Position numbers and translations under genes: made by a program
Part shown: positions 1-8,667 of the stretch, one piece after another
Numbering within the stretch: the first letter of the stretch is position 1
Layout: each line of letters opens with the position of its first letter
The notes under the pieces: generated by a model
Told to the model about the DNA's origin: nothing
The model's input: the letters and a program-made list of their open reading frames with translations, nothing else
Databases searched by the model: none
Assembly (NCBI GenBank): GCA_964422415.1
Contig: CAYRBI010000012.1
Location: 1 to 64,000 of the forward strand
Length of the DNA: 64,000 nt
Reading direction: 5' to 3'
DNA from: OLB16 sp964422415
GTDB taxonomy: Bacteria; Hinthialibacterota; Hinthialibacteria; OLB16

Positions 1-142
1 CCCGTGTGATACGAGTCTCCCTGGATTGGCATCAATCTGGTCAAAAGAGTGCCCTTTTCTATGATTGGGCAAAAAATATGATTATAGTAATACTTGCGGG
101 GTTGATGGTTGCCTGGATCACCCGGGAAGGGCTGAGGCTTTC

Positions 143-553
143 ATGTCAGGAGTTAAATCGACCGTGAATGAGCACACTATGAAAACACCATCGAGCCGGC
201 GCATTCTCATTGTGGATGATGAACCCGACCTTGTCCGGTTGATGACCAAGGTTCTCGCTAAAGCTGGATTCGAACCAAAGGGTGTATCGGAGTCAGCCCT
301 TGCGCTTCAGTTGTTTGAGCATGATGGCGACTTTGTGGCTGTTATCAGCGACTTCATGATGCCCGGACTGAATGGTTTTGATCTCACGCGGAGAATCCGT
401 GAAATAAAGCCTCACATCCCAATCATTCTGGTGACGGGCACTGCTCATCAGATGACCGATAATGAGGCGAAATCTCATGGTGTCCAGCATGTTCTCAGGA
501 AACCCTTTCTGCCATCGGATCTGCGTGAATTGGTGATATCAGTGCTTGCGTAA
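143..553 (+). CDS. stand-alone response regulator receiver protein
   Basis: Single CheY-like receiver domain of about 136 residues with no output domain, so it probably acts by protein-protein interaction or as a phosphorelay intermediate in the cytoplasm. Seen: the acidic pair in ILIVDDEPDL, the phosphoacceptor Asp in SDFMMPG, a conserved Thr in LVTGTA, and the Lys-Pro of RKPF before the last helix. The ATG at 143 follows a GAGG about 5 bases upstream. An ATG at 179 (MKTPSSRR) sits closer to the domain and is a good alternative; the frame is also open back to 65. No kinase gene is adjacent, and the left window edge hides its upstream context. Its 3' end overlaps the convergent ispH stop by 15 bases. 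Confidence 0.85.
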   Translation: MSGVKSTVNEHTMKTPSSRRILIVDDEPDLVRLMTKVLAKAGFEPKGVSESALALQLFEHDGDFVAVISDFMMPGLNGFDLTRRIREIKPHIPIILVTGTAHQMTDNEAKSHGVQHVLRKPFLPSDLRELVISVLA

Positions 554-1786
554 GAAGTCTTGAGAGTTCTGCATAAGGGTTTCGGCTTCGAGCCCCTTGA
601 GACGGAGGACCTGTGTGATTATCTCGCCCACCACCTGATTGGGAGTCGAGGCGCCAGCGGTAAATCCGATCCGGCAGAACGAGCTGGGCAGCCAGTTTTC
701 AGTGACACGGATCTCGTGACTGTAGGGGGTTTGATGGGTAATCCTCGTGCTGCCCTCGATGCGGGTGACCTCATCAATATGATAGGTGGGGCAGTGTTCG
801 CCACCGATCTCACACAAGTGGCCGGTGTTACTGCTGTTAAAGCCGCCGATGACGATCATCAGATCCAGCCCGCCCCGTGAGAGCTCAATGACTGCATCTT
901 GGCGCTCCTGGGTTGCGGAACAGATTGTGTCGAATGAGAGAAAACGCTTGACGGTCTCCTCCTCGCCATAACGCTCGATATACGCCGCATGTAAATGCGT
1001 GGCTATCGCGAGAGACTCGGAGCTGAGCATGGTGGTCTGGTTGGCGAGGCCAGCTTTCTCCAGGTGAAGATCCGGATCGAAGCCCTCCGAGGATGAATTC
1101 GTAAAGGTGGCGAGAAATTCTTGCCGGTTCCCACAGCCACGGATCATGTTGCCAACCAGCTCGGCCTGTTTGAGATCCTTGACCACCAGGTAGCGTCCCC
1201 CCGGCACCGACTCCGCGCGGGAGCAAGTGGCGATGGTTTCCTCATGGTTGTATTTCCCATGGATGATTGAGGTGTAGCCCTCACGCGAGTAGCGTTCCAC
1301 CCGCCGCCAGACATTGGCCACCGAACCACAAGTGGTGTCCACAAGGGTGCAGCCGGTACTCCGTAGGCGTTCCATCTGAGCACAGCTGACTCCGAACGCC
1401 GGAAGCAGAACCACATCCTCCGGTTGGAGTTGCTCGAAAGTGATTCCAGTGGAGTACTGGCCCGAGAGGAATAGAACGCCCAGTTCCTTGAGACGGCGGT
1501 TGACGCGGGGGTTGTGAATGATCTCCGCGGTCAGGAACAGCCGCCGGCCAGGGAACTTCCGCCGGGTCTCATAAGCGTAATCTACCGCTCGGTCGACCCC
1601 ATAACAGAAGCCAAACTCGCGCGCCAGGCGGATCTCCACCTGCGGGGTCACCAAGCGGTAGTCATGCTGTTGGAGGAAATCCACCAAACTACTGTGATAA
1701 TCGCTCTCAAGCTCCTCCGCTACCTCGGCCTTCAGGCCAAAACCACGTTTATAGATGGGAATTTCGGGGAGGAGGTCTTCGGGCAT
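539..1786 (-). CDS. ispH: 4-hydroxy-3-methylbut-2-enyl diphosphate reductase, plant/cyanobacterial long form
   Basis: Last enzyme of the MEP isoprenoid pathway; reduces HMBPP to IPP and DMAPP with a [4Fe-4S] cluster. From the ATG at 1786 it is 415 residues. Cluster cysteines are visible at about C61 (GFCYGV), C153 (TTCGSV) and C289 (DTICSAT), with the substrate-site motif HGKYNHEET near 176-184. The N-terminal extension with KRGFGLKAEV and the overall length (about 400 rather than about 315 residues) match the plant/cyanobacterial form. The start at 1786 is chosen because this family begins about 12 residues before the KRGFG motif. A 100-N gap lies 11 bases upstream, so the ribosome site and exact start cannot be seen. 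It follows the ICMT-like and acyltransferase genes in the same direction. Confidence 0.93.
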   Translation of the reverse strand: MPEDLLPEIPIYKRGFGLKAEVAEELESDYHSSLVDFLQQHDYRLVTPQVEIRLAREFGFCYGVDRAVDYAYETRRKFPGRRLFLTAEIIHNPRVNRRLKELGVLFLSGQYSTGITFEQLQPEDVVLLPAFGVSCAQMERLRSTGCTLVDTTCGSVANVWRRVERYSREGYTSIIHGKYNHEETIATCSRAESVPGGRYLVVKDLKQAELVGNMIRGCGNRQEFLATFTNSSSEGFDPDLHLEKAGLANQTTMLSSESLAIATHLHAAYIERYGEEETVKRFLSFDTICSATQERQDAVIELSRGGLDLMIVIGGFNSSNTGHLCEIGGEHCPTYHIDEVTRIEGSTRITHQTPYSHEIRVTENWLPSSFCRIGFTAGASTPNQVVGEIITQVLRLKGLEAETLMQNSQDFLRKH

Positions 1787-1797
1787 ATGGATAGAGG

Positions 1798-1897
1798 NNN
1801 NNNNNNNNNNNNNNNNNNNNNNNNNNNNNNNNNNNNNNNNNNNNNNNNNNNNNNNNNNNNNNNNNNNNNNNNNNNNNNNNNNNNNNNNNNNNNNNNN
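1798..1897. other. scaffold gap of exactly 100 Ns
   Basis: A run of 100 Ns between the ispH start and the stop of the ICMT-like gene. The fixed length suggests a placeholder of unknown true size. Reading frames that appear to continue through it are not meaningful. Confidence 0.99.
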
Positions 1898-1900
1898 CAT

Positions 1901-2542
1901 TCACCACACTCCCGGAATCAGCCGGTAGCGCACCCGCTCCGCGTATTCCGGGTATCCCGGTAGATTCTCATGGAGGAAACGGTCCTCGATCACAATCCGC
2001 CGGAGGAAGAGCAGGATCACCGGAATCGCGGGAAGCATCGACCACCAGGAACCGAGAGGGAGTCCCCACAGCACGAATCCCACCAGGAAGCCCAAGTAAC
2101 CCGGATGGCGGATGAAACGGTAAGGTCCATTGGTCACAAGACAATGACCGCGTTCTTCCTGAATACGGACCACCGGTGAGAAGAAACGATTCACTCCAAT
2201 CGCCCAGATGGAAAAGGCGCCTCCCAGCAACTGCGCGGTCAAACCCAAGACACGCCAGGCCACGGGGATGTCACTTGACCACCCGTAACGGGCATCCAGG
2301 CCGGCAAGTGCCAACGAAGCCAATAGGAACGGAGTCGCGATGAAGCGTAGATGGCGGTCTAGCCCACCCGCACCGGGATGGAAACGTTCTTTCATCAAAT
2401 CCGGATCAATTATCCACCAACCCGCGAACATGACCATGGCTTGAACCGCCAGGACCGCCCCAAACCAAGGCAGGTTCCAACGCCCCGCGCAGCCAAACAT
2501 AATCGCACTGTAACCCACGAGCACAACAAGGAGAGAGACCAT
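1901..2542 (-). CDS. isoprenylcysteine carboxyl methyltransferase-like membrane protein
   Basis: A 213-residue polytopic membrane protein. The signature of the ICMT/phospholipid methyltransferase superfamily is present: GPYRFIRHPGY at residues 139-149, followed by hydrophobic helices and an EDRFLHE-x-PGYPEYAERV segment typical of the C-terminal SAM-binding part. Bacterial members methylate small lipophilic or thiol substrates; the substrate here cannot be inferred. It lies 20 bases downstream of the acyltransferase gene and ahead of ispH on the same strand, so co-transcription is likely. No clear Shine-Dalgarno precedes the ATG at 2542, so the start may differ slightly. Confidence 0.85.
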   Translation of the reverse strand: MVSLLVVLVGYSAIMFGCAGRWNLPWFGAVLAVQAMVMFAGWWIIDPDLMKERFHPGAGGLDRHLRFIATPFLLASLALAGLDARYGWSSDIPVAWRVLGLTAQLLGGAFSIWAIGVNRFFSPVVRIQEERGHCLVTNGPYRFIRHPGYLGFLVGFVLWGLPLGSWWSMLPAIPVILLFLRRIVIEDRFLHENLPGYPEYAERVRYRLIPGVW

Positions 2543-2562
2543 GGTGATGGCTAATGAATCTC

Positions 2563-3681
2563 TTAAGCCTTAAGGAAGATCTTCTGCCGGAATAGGAAGT
2601 ACAAGAACAACCATTTGGTCATCAACTCACAGAAAGATGAAAAGACAGGTTTGAAATCGCCCATCGAGTCCACAAACCCATGGATAAAGATGTCCGAGAT
2701 GTTCTCGAAATCAAACAGACGGTTGGCGACATAGATCGTGATGGCGTTCATCCCAATAACGATGAAGAAGAAGGCCCATTTGCGGTACCCCTGGACATCG
2801 ATGATCCAGTAGAACAACGCAAGCAATAACAGGCTCCAGCCTCCCGCGAAGAGGACATAGGAACTGGTCCACATCAGTTTGTTGATCGGGAAGACCATGT
2901 TCCAAACCAGGGCCACCAATAGGCTGACAACACCAGCACACACAAGCCCAATAGCCTTCTTCCCACCTGGCTGGGTTGACCTTAGCCAGTGACCACTGAG
3001 CACACCCAGAAGCGTGGTGGCAATCGCGGGTAACGTGCTGAGAATACCCTCGTTGTCACCGAACTCATAACAGCAGAATGATCCGGGCAGGATGGCCCGG
3101 TCGATATAGCCTGACAGATTCCCCTCCGGTGTCAGCACTCCCGCACCAATTCCAGGAACCGGCACCAGAGTCATGATAGCCCAGTAAGCCAGGAGGATCC
3201 CCCCCGCGGTGGTGGCTTGGCCCTTGACTCCTGTGGATAAGACAATCGTGGCGGCGAAGAAATAACACAGCGCGATGCGTTGCAGGACACCCGCATAGCG
3301 GAAGTCCGAGAAATCGAAATCGAGCAGACCCGCATAGATCATGGCCAGGAAAAGCAGGGTGATGGTCCTACGTATCACATGGAACCAGAGCTTGCCACGG
3401 TCCGCTCCTTGCTCCATGCGGCGGCTGAGTGCGAAGGGAAGGCTCGCTCCAACGATGAAAAGGAAGAGTGGAAAGATCAGGTCATAGGCCGTGAAGCCAT
3501 TCCACGCAGTGTGCTCCATCTGCTTATGGATCGGCTCCAGCCAGGGCGCATCGATCCATTCGAAGAGTTTACCGAAGAAGGCGGTTCCCCCAGTGATCCA
3601 AAACATATCGAAGCCACGTAGGGCATCGATCGAGACCACACGGGTAGATGGAGTTGAAGGTTGATTGGTTGGAGTGGACAT
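2563..3681 (-). CDS. DUF5009/HGSNAT-type membrane acyltransferase
   Basis: A 372-residue polytopic inner-membrane protein of the acyltransferase superfamily that includes heparan-alpha-glucosaminide N-acetyltransferase and DUF5009. The family opening RVVSIDALRGFDMFWI is at about residues 13-28, followed by roughly ten hydrophobic segments. Such proteins probably acylate sugars at the envelope; the acceptor is unknown. The ATG at 3681 is preceded by an AGGGGG ribosome site about 6 bases upstream. It is the first of three leftward genes with ICMT-like and ispH downstream. Confidence 0.85.
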   Translation of the reverse strand: MSTPTNQPSTPSTRVVSIDALRGFDMFWITGGTAFFGKLFEWIDAPWLEPIHKQMEHTAWNGFTAYDLIFPLFLFIVGASLPFALSRRMEQGADRGKLWFHVIRRTITLLFLAMIYAGLLDFDFSDFRYAGVLQRIALCYFFAATIVLSTGVKGQATTAGGILLAYWAIMTLVPVPGIGAGVLTPEGNLSGYIDRAILPGSFCCYEFGDNEGILSTLPAIATTLLGVLSGHWLRSTQPGGKKAIGLVCAGVVSLLVALVWNMVFPINKLMWTSSYVLFAGGWSLLLLALFYWIIDVQGYRKWAFFFIVIGMNAITIYVANRLFDFENISDIFIHGFVDSMGDFKPVFSSFCELMTKWLFLYFLFRQKIFLKA

Positions 3682-3761
3682 CTGACCCCCTTAGGCGGCT
3701 GGGATAAGAATCCTTTCTCGTCCCTGTCCTTCACGGGATAAGAGTCCCCCCGTGCTATTCA

Positions 3762-4964
3762 TCACTTTGGTTCATCCGGAATGAGCATCTCATCAAACTC
3801 AGCCTTGCCATTGGAAGCCGGAGGTGCTGCGGCCGGTTTGGGTGCTTCAGCGGGTTTGGGCGCTTCAGCAGGTTTGGGCACGGCAGTGGGTTTGGGCGCA
3901 ACCGCTGTCGGCTTGGCGGGTGCTTCGGTCGGAGGAGCGGGAGCTGTGGTGGCGGTAGCAGAGGGTTCAATAGCCGGGGTGGTATCGGTGGCTGCCGGCT
4001 CTGGAACAGCTGGAGCGGGTTCTTCTACAGTGGTGGCCTTCTTAGTGGACGCCTTGGATTTAGCCGATTTTTTTTTGCTGGATTTGCCCTTGGTACCCGC
4101 CTTGGACTTGGAGGCGTTGGTTTTTTTCGAACCCGCCTCGATCTTCGCGCTGGGCTTGGGAGTCACCTCGGAGATCACACGTTCATCGACCTTGGTTTTC
4201 CTCCAATGACCCACACTATTGGGCCGGTAGCGGGTGGTCCGGGAGACGGTGAGTGCCGCGTTTTCCGGAGAACCCTCGCCCGCGTTCACAATATATTTGT
4301 AAACGAGTCCGGCATCGACAAAAGGAGACTTGCTCTGGGTAGAGGTATTGGCTTTCGCCTCCACCTTCTCTCCCAGAATATCGATAACAGCTGGGATTGG
4401 CTCACCGCTGCCACTCGGAACAGTCAGGGTAACCGACTCACAATTGACCTGAAGTTCGACTGGGAACCGGCTGTCAATCATGCTCTCAACTTTTTGGAGA
4501 GACTCCTTGGAGATCAGGAGTTCGTTATCGGCCCCCTCATAATGGCCGCGTGTGGCGAGAGCATTCTTCAGGAAAAAGTCCTCCTGCTCCTTGACCACAT
4601 CGGCGCTGATATCTTGTGAGACATTACGGAAGACACTGTGGCCAGGTTCATAGGTGGAACTCACAACCGGAGGACGGGAGGTGCTGGTACTCCGGCGCGA
4701 GATAGTGGGTTCGGGTTCCGGGGAAGGAATTGTGGCGGTGGTAGGTTCTTCTTCCTGGGACTCGCTCAACGCGAAGGAGCCAGTCTCCGGTTCAGAGGAG
4801 GAGGGACTGGTCGGTTCAAGTTCATCTCCGCCAATCATTTCCACATCAGATTTCTGAACAGGGGGGGAAGTAACCCTTTTATGGCAGCCACAAGGGAGTA
4901 ACGCCAACAGTAGAATCAAAAAGGGTGCAAACGAAACGGCGGAATAGTGCCTCATATTAACCAA
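3762..4964 (-). CDS. Ala/Pro/Lys-rich putative lipoprotein
   Basis: Protein of 400 residues not recognised as a known family. The N-terminus has a hydrophobic signal followed by LLPCGC, so it is probably lipid-anchored at C27, although the -3 residue is Pro rather than the usual Leu. After a Ser/Thr/Glu/Pro-rich linker, residues about 115-275 look globular. Residues about 275-310 are dominated by Lys, Ser and Ala (for example KGKSSKKKSAKSKAST), resembling histone H1-like tails. About 70 residues of Pro/Ala repeats (KPAEAPKPAEAPKP) follow, and an acidic end. The basic and Pro/Ala tracts suggest an envelope-spanning linker that could contact polyanions or peptidoglycan; this is inference. An alternative ATG at 4955 would shorten it by three residues. 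Confidence 0.7.
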   Translation of the reverse strand: MVNMRHYSAVSFAPFLILLLALLPCGCHKRVTSPPVQKSDVEMIGGDELEPTSPSSSEPETGSFALSESQEEEPTTATIPSPEPEPTISRRSTSTSRPPVVSSTYEPGHSVFRNVSQDISADVVKEQEDFFLKNALATRGHYEGADNELLISKESLQKVESMIDSRFPVELQVNCESVTLTVPSGSGEPIPAVIDILGEKVEAKANTSTQSKSPFVDAGLVYKYIVNAGEGSPENAALTVSRTTRYRPNSVGHWRKTKVDERVISEVTPKPSAKIEAGSKKTNASKSKAGTKGKSSKKKSAKSKASTKKATTVEEPAPAVPEPAATDTTPAIEPSATATTAPAPPTEAPAKPTAVAPKPTAVPKPAEAPKPAEAPKPAAAPPASNGKAEFDEMLIPDEPK

Positions 4965-5108
4965 AAGACTACAGCAGATTTGATGATTGCGTAATGTCAG
5001 TCTCTTATTATCGGCCTCAATTTCTTACCCTTAACACCCAGTTATAAAACCCGTCTTTGGATAGACGCCGTAGCACCACCTTCGCGGCAATCCACGGCGA
5101 GATCCCAT

Positions 5109-5864
5109 TCACGCCGCCACTTGTTTCGCCAAGGGCACGAACAGATCGATGAGTTCGAGACACTCCTCGGGCCGTTCCGCCAGCACCACATGACCACACC
5201 CAGGAAAGAGGAAGGTCCGGGACTCCCGGATGTTGTCTCTGAAGAGGCGGGATTCCTCAAGAGTATTCACAATCCCATCCTCTTCACCTCCCAGATACAG
5301 GAGTGGGACATCTAGAGAGGCCAGCGATCCACGGACATCAAAGGCGGAGATAAGCCGCAGACGCCAGGAGATAAAATCGAGGTGGCCATTCGAGACCACT
5401 TCATCAACACAAGAAAGGGGGATAGTGGTGGGGTTACGCTGGGAGAGATGCGCAAGGCGGCTGTGAACCAATTTTTTCCGCCAGTTTACCGGCGCGCTAT
5501 CCCATACCCGCGCCAACAACAACATCCGCAGCGGGTTGGGGCCTTTCGAGAACCCTCCCGCGAGGATGAGGCCTTTGGTCACCTGAGGGTGACGCATGGC
5601 GATTGAGAGAGCCACCGCGGAACCGAACGAGTCCCCCAGCCAAATCACCCCGGTTTGTTCCCGTTCGGCCAAGGCACTCACACAACCGTCAGCAAGCTCC
5701 TCCAGGCTCATCCGGCAATGACTGGGATAATGCAAACGAATGAGGGGAAAGGTGTCTTCCGCCTTGGATAGGAATTGGGAAACCAGCGCCCCTGAACCAT
5801 CAATACCTGGAAGGTACACAATCGCGGGTGTGCCCGCGCTCCGCTGAGATAGCGTGCGAAACAT
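5109..5864 (-). CDS. alpha/beta hydrolase
   Basis: A 251-residue cytoplasmic alpha/beta-hydrolase-fold protein. Visible are an early YLPGIDGSG oxyanion region, the nucleophile elbow GDSFG near residue 78, an acid-strand segment YLGGEEDGIV, and the catalytic His in PGCGHVVLAERPEE near the C-terminus. The family covers esterases, thioesterases and lactonases, so the substrate is unknown. The ATG at 5864 gives the normal start just before the first strand. It is not closely linked to its neighbours. Confidence 0.85.
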   Translation of the reverse strand: MFRTLSQRSAGTPAIVYLPGIDGSGALVSQFLSKAEDTFPLIRLHYPSHCRMSLEELADGCVSALAEREQTGVIWLGDSFGSAVALSIAMRHPQVTKGLILAGGFSKGPNPLRMLLLARVWDSAPVNWRKKLVHSRLAHLSQRNPTTIPLSCVDEVVSNGHLDFISWRLRLISAFDVRGSLASLDVPLLYLGGEEDGIVNTLEESRLFRDNIRESRTFLFPGCGHVVLAERPEECLELIDLFVPLAKQVAA

Positions 5865-6265
5865 AGGTTGAAAACCTCTTGCTGTGCACTCGAATCATAA
5901 GCAAGGAAGAGACAGCCCCCTGGAGCCCTTCGAGCTGTATCCGCCAGCCCCCAGTGGGACCAGCGCTCCTCCATCCAGAGCCAACAGGAGGGCATCCTAA
6001 CGATCCGAACAAAGGTGTCAACAGGAAGTTGAAAAAATCGAACAGAGGTTACATTTTCGTAACATGCGATTCCGGTAGTCCGCATTGCTTCATCAAAAAG
6101 GATCTGAAAGGTCGCTGGGACGCAATGGAATGCCTCCCATTCATGGAGGGACCCGCTCCGTCGGGTCCGTGACCGCGAGGACGCAATGGAATGTGTCCCA
6201 ACATGGAGGAAGCCCTCCCTTTCCTTCCGGGAAAACCGATAATCTCCCCAAGGAGAAAAGCGGTC
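5865..6265. other. divergent intergenic region with R1 repeats
   Basis: About 400 bases between the divergent hydrolase and rhomboid genes. The second half holds copies of repeat family R1 (6117-6210) and a 13-base segment, CGCATTGCTTCAT (6081-6093), that also abuts R1 at 35335-35347. A ribosome site, AGGAG at 6250-6254, serves the rhomboid gene. No convincing gene was seen in the first half. Confidence 0.6.
6117..6210. repeat. dispersed repeat R1, one full unit plus a partial unit
   Basis: A unit from about 6144 to 6200 begins TGGAGGGAC, contains GCTCCGTCGGGTCC and ends GACGCAATGGAATGTGTCCC. A partial copy (GACGCAATGGAATG) precedes it at 6117-6143. The same unit occurs in the opposite orientation at 35115-35169 and 35270-35335. 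The ends TGGAGGGACGC and GCGTCCCTCCA are inverted repeats, so each unit can fold into a hairpin. Seen directly; mobility is inference. Confidence 0.85.
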
Positions 6266-6982
6266 ATGTTCCCCATACGAGACACTATTCCCAGCCAGCA
6301 CCCACCGGTCGTTACCCGCTTGCTCATCGCCGCGAATGTCATTGTGTTCCTCTATCAAGTACTTCTTTCCGAGCCACGGGTGAACTATCTCTTCCATTGT
6401 TATGGGGTGGTCCCTGTATATTTTACACGGCCACACACGATGGCTCTCTTAGGAGCTCCAGATGTGGGGTACTGGCCTTTTCTCACCTCAATGTTCCTGC
6501 ATGGGGGTTTCTTGCATCTGGCCCTCAATATGTGGAGCTTGTGGATCTTTGGAGATAATGTCGAAGACCGGATGGGCTCCTTCCGCTTCCTGGTTTTCTA
6601 CCTGATGTGTGGAATCATCGCGATGGTGTTCCATACTCTGACCAATCCCTTTTCCAACATCCCCGCGATTGGGGCCTCGGGAGCTATCGCGGGTATCATG
6701 GGGGCCTACTTCCTCATGTTCCCTCACGCCATGATTATCACCCTGGTTCCCATCCTGATCTTCCCGCTCTTCATTCCGATCCCGGCGGTGGTCTACCTGT
6801 TATTATGGTTCGTGATGCAGTTTGTCAGCGGTGCGACCTCCCTGATCGGTGCTGGGGAAGGTGGCGGAATCGCCTGGTGGGCGCATATCGGCGGCTTTGC
6901 GGCGGGGATGTGGACTTACTCGCATTTCCTCAACCCCCAACGGCAACGCCCCGCAAGAACGGACTGGCGAATCGAAAGTTGA
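6266..6982 (+). CDS. rhomboid-family intramembrane serine protease
   Basis: A 238-residue polytopic inner-membrane serine protease that cleaves transmembrane substrates. Catalytic Ser138 lies in AIGASGAIAG and catalytic His207 in WWAHIGGFAAG; the oxyanion-site H84 and N88 lie in HGGFLHLALNMW. The hydrophobic pattern fits the basic six-helix rhomboid core, and the WR-like position is occupied by residues around EDRMGSFRF. The ATG at 6266 is chosen because AGGAG lies about 11 bases upstream and the N-terminus then matches the family; the frame is open further upstream but runs through repeat R1. The substrate cannot be inferred. Confidence 0.93.
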   Translation: MFPIRDTIPSQHPPVVTRLLIAANVIVFLYQVLLSEPRVNYLFHCYGVVPVYFTRPHTMALLGAPDVGYWPFLTSMFLHGGFLHLALNMWSLWIFGDNVEDRMGSFRFLVFYLMCGIIAMVFHTLTNPFSNIPAIGASGAIAGIMGAYFLMFPHAMIITLVPILIFPLFIPIPAVVYLLLWFVMQFVSGATSLIGAGEGGGIAWWAHIGGFAAGMWTYSHFLNPQRQRPARTDWRIES

Positions 6983-7068
6983 CGTGGAGTGGTGTTTTTG
7001 GCACGCTGTCAGTATCTGGAGCCGATTAAGCGATAATGCTCTTCATCCACCCCTTGGAGGTCAGAGCC

Positions 7069-8364
7069 ATGTGTATCCGCCGCACGAGTCTGTTTGCTTT
7101 CAGTTTCCCAGTCCTTGCCTTGTTCATCTACCTGACACCCACCTGGACCCAAGTCACACTGGATCCCTCAATGATTGTGCCGGTCAGTACGGTGCACAAA
7201 ATCACCAAGGACCACGATATCGTGGTAATCCGTGGTGTGGTCAGCCGGCAAGTGGAAAATAACAAGTTCATTGTCAGGGATGATTCAGGTTCCATCGAGG
7301 TGGACTTCGGCCGATTGAAAACCATGGGAATCAGCACTGGCCAGAATCTGACCATACGCGGAGAGGTCCACAAGTATCTGACCCGCGCACGGAGGATCGT
7401 GGCTACGGAGGCAATCCCCAATTCCAACTCTTCCGAATCTCAACCAGCTGTGACACCACCCCCAAACCTGGTTCCCATCTGGCAAGCCTACTTCCGTGCC
7501 AGTGATGGAGAAATCGTGAGTGTCGGAGGAAAAATCGTACGAAGGCTGGAGAGCGGAGAGTTCGTGCTCCGCGACGATTCGGGTGAGATCCTGGTGGATG
7601 AACGGTTTAAAACTGGGGGAATGGCGGCGCTCAGTCTCGGTCAATCCATCATTGTAACCGGTGAGGTGGATCTGTACTGGGGTGGCCCCTGGCGCGAGAT
7701 CGAGCCACGCACTATCCAACCCTTGCAGACCCCCCCGCCACCGTCCACTGTCCCCATCCAGCTGGTGGTCATCCCCATCTCGGATGTACTCGCCAAAGGA
7801 TTGGTCTTGGATCCTGGCAGCACTGGTGAGATTGTCACAATAAAGGGGGAGCTGATCCGTCAGATCGATGAGGACGAATACATGATGAGCGATGACACCG
7901 GCGAGATCATCATCATGGCCAATCCACGCCTCTTCTCGCACCTGGGTTTGCAGGTGGGACGGAGTTACACAATCACGGGGAAGATCCAGGTCAATCCCCA
8001 GGATGAGGTCGAGATCCTCGCTATGGTCATCACCGCTCTACCCTCCGAGCCACGGAAGGAGGAGGCGCCCATCCCGGTCGACAATGTGGTGGAGATCCCC
8101 ATCGCCAATGTTTATTACGACTATCCAGCCGGGGCCGAGGTCACTGTCTCTGGTTCGATCATCCGGATGCTCGAAGACACAGGTTTTGTGCTCCAAGACA
8201 ACACCGGCGCCATCGTGGTTGATCATGAGGCGGGACGGTATCAGAGCCTTGGGTTGGCAGTGGGACGGTTCCTGATTGTCACCGGCCAGGTCAAGAGTGA
8301 TTCCGGAGATTCCAAGTCGATCCAGGCCACGCGGGTTCTGGTGCGCGAACGTCCGGGAGAGTAA
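7069..8364 (+). CDS. secreted protein with four tandem OB-fold-like repeats
   Basis: A 431-residue protein with an N-terminal signal peptide (hydrophobic LFAFSFPVLALFIYL) and four repeats of about 90-100 residues. Each carries the pattern V-x-G-x-(I/V)-x-R...E...F-(I/V)-(V/L)-x-D-(D/N)-(S/T)-G-x-I-x-V; the cores are DDSGSIEVDF, DDSGEILVDE, DDTGEIIIMA and DNTGAIVVDH. This resembles bacterial OB-fold (BOF) or nucleic-acid-binding-like OB domains exported to the periplasm. Pro-rich linkers (TPPPN, TPPPPS) separate the units. The ATG at 7069 has TTGGAGG 8 bases upstream and is preferred to the in-frame ATG at 7036. The function is unknown; binding of small ligands or polysaccharide is possible. 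Confidence 0.75.
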   Translation: MCIRRTSLFAFSFPVLALFIYLTPTWTQVTLDPSMIVPVSTVHKITKDHDIVVIRGVVSRQVENNKFIVRDDSGSIEVDFGRLKTMGISTGQNLTIRGEVHKYLTRARRIVATEAIPNSNSSESQPAVTPPPNLVPIWQAYFRASDGEIVSVGGKIVRRLESGEFVLRDDSGEILVDERFKTGGMAALSLGQSIIVTGEVDLYWGGPWREIEPRTIQPLQTPPPPSTVPIQLVVIPISDVLAKGLVLDPGSTGEIVTIKGELIRQIDEDEYMMSDDTGEIIIMANPRLFSHLGLQVGRSYTITGKIQVNPQDEVEILAMVITALPSEPRKEEAPIPVDNVVEIPIANVYYDYPAGAEVTVSGSIIRMLEDTGFVLQDNTGAIVVDHEAGRYQSLGLAVGRFLIVTGQVKSDSGDSKSIQATRVLVRERPGE

Positions 8365-8459
8365 GGCTATGGAAGCAGTATACCGTGGGAAGCCAGCTGG
8401 AGTCGCGCGGGGGCTCTGGTAGACTGGCGTACCAAAGGAACAAATCTCCGAGCTTACAT

Positions 8460-8633
8460 TCTGATGTTAGCCGGGGGTAAGGCAACGCTGTTGGATCATT
8501 TGAACTATCGCCAATGCCGCCACCCCCGGTATACAGCGGAGAGAACTCTATCTTCACACTCTCCCGGGGGCGGCGGCATTGAGTTGTAAGCGAACGATAT
8601 AAAACCATTACCTTGCCCCCGGCTAACATCAGA
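8460..8633. repeat. dispersed palindromic element R2, full copy
   Basis: An approximately 174-base imperfect palindrome between the OB-fold gene and tmk. The outer arms (CTGATGTTAGCCGGGGGTAA at 8461-8480 and its complement at 8613-8632) match with one mismatch. The inner arms CAATGCCGCCACCCCCGG (8512-8529) and its near-complement (8564-8581) form a second stem around a loop of about 34 bases. Another full copy is at 17821-17996 and a half copy at 9783-9852. It nearly fills the 303-base intergenic space. Confidence 0.9.
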
Positions 8634-8667
8634 AAACAGGCAGGGGGGAAACAAAGGGGTTTAGGGG

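Noticed and set aside
1787..1900. Apparent ispH start at 1900 on the minus strand
   Set aside because: It requires reading through 100 Ns; the family-consistent start is 1786.
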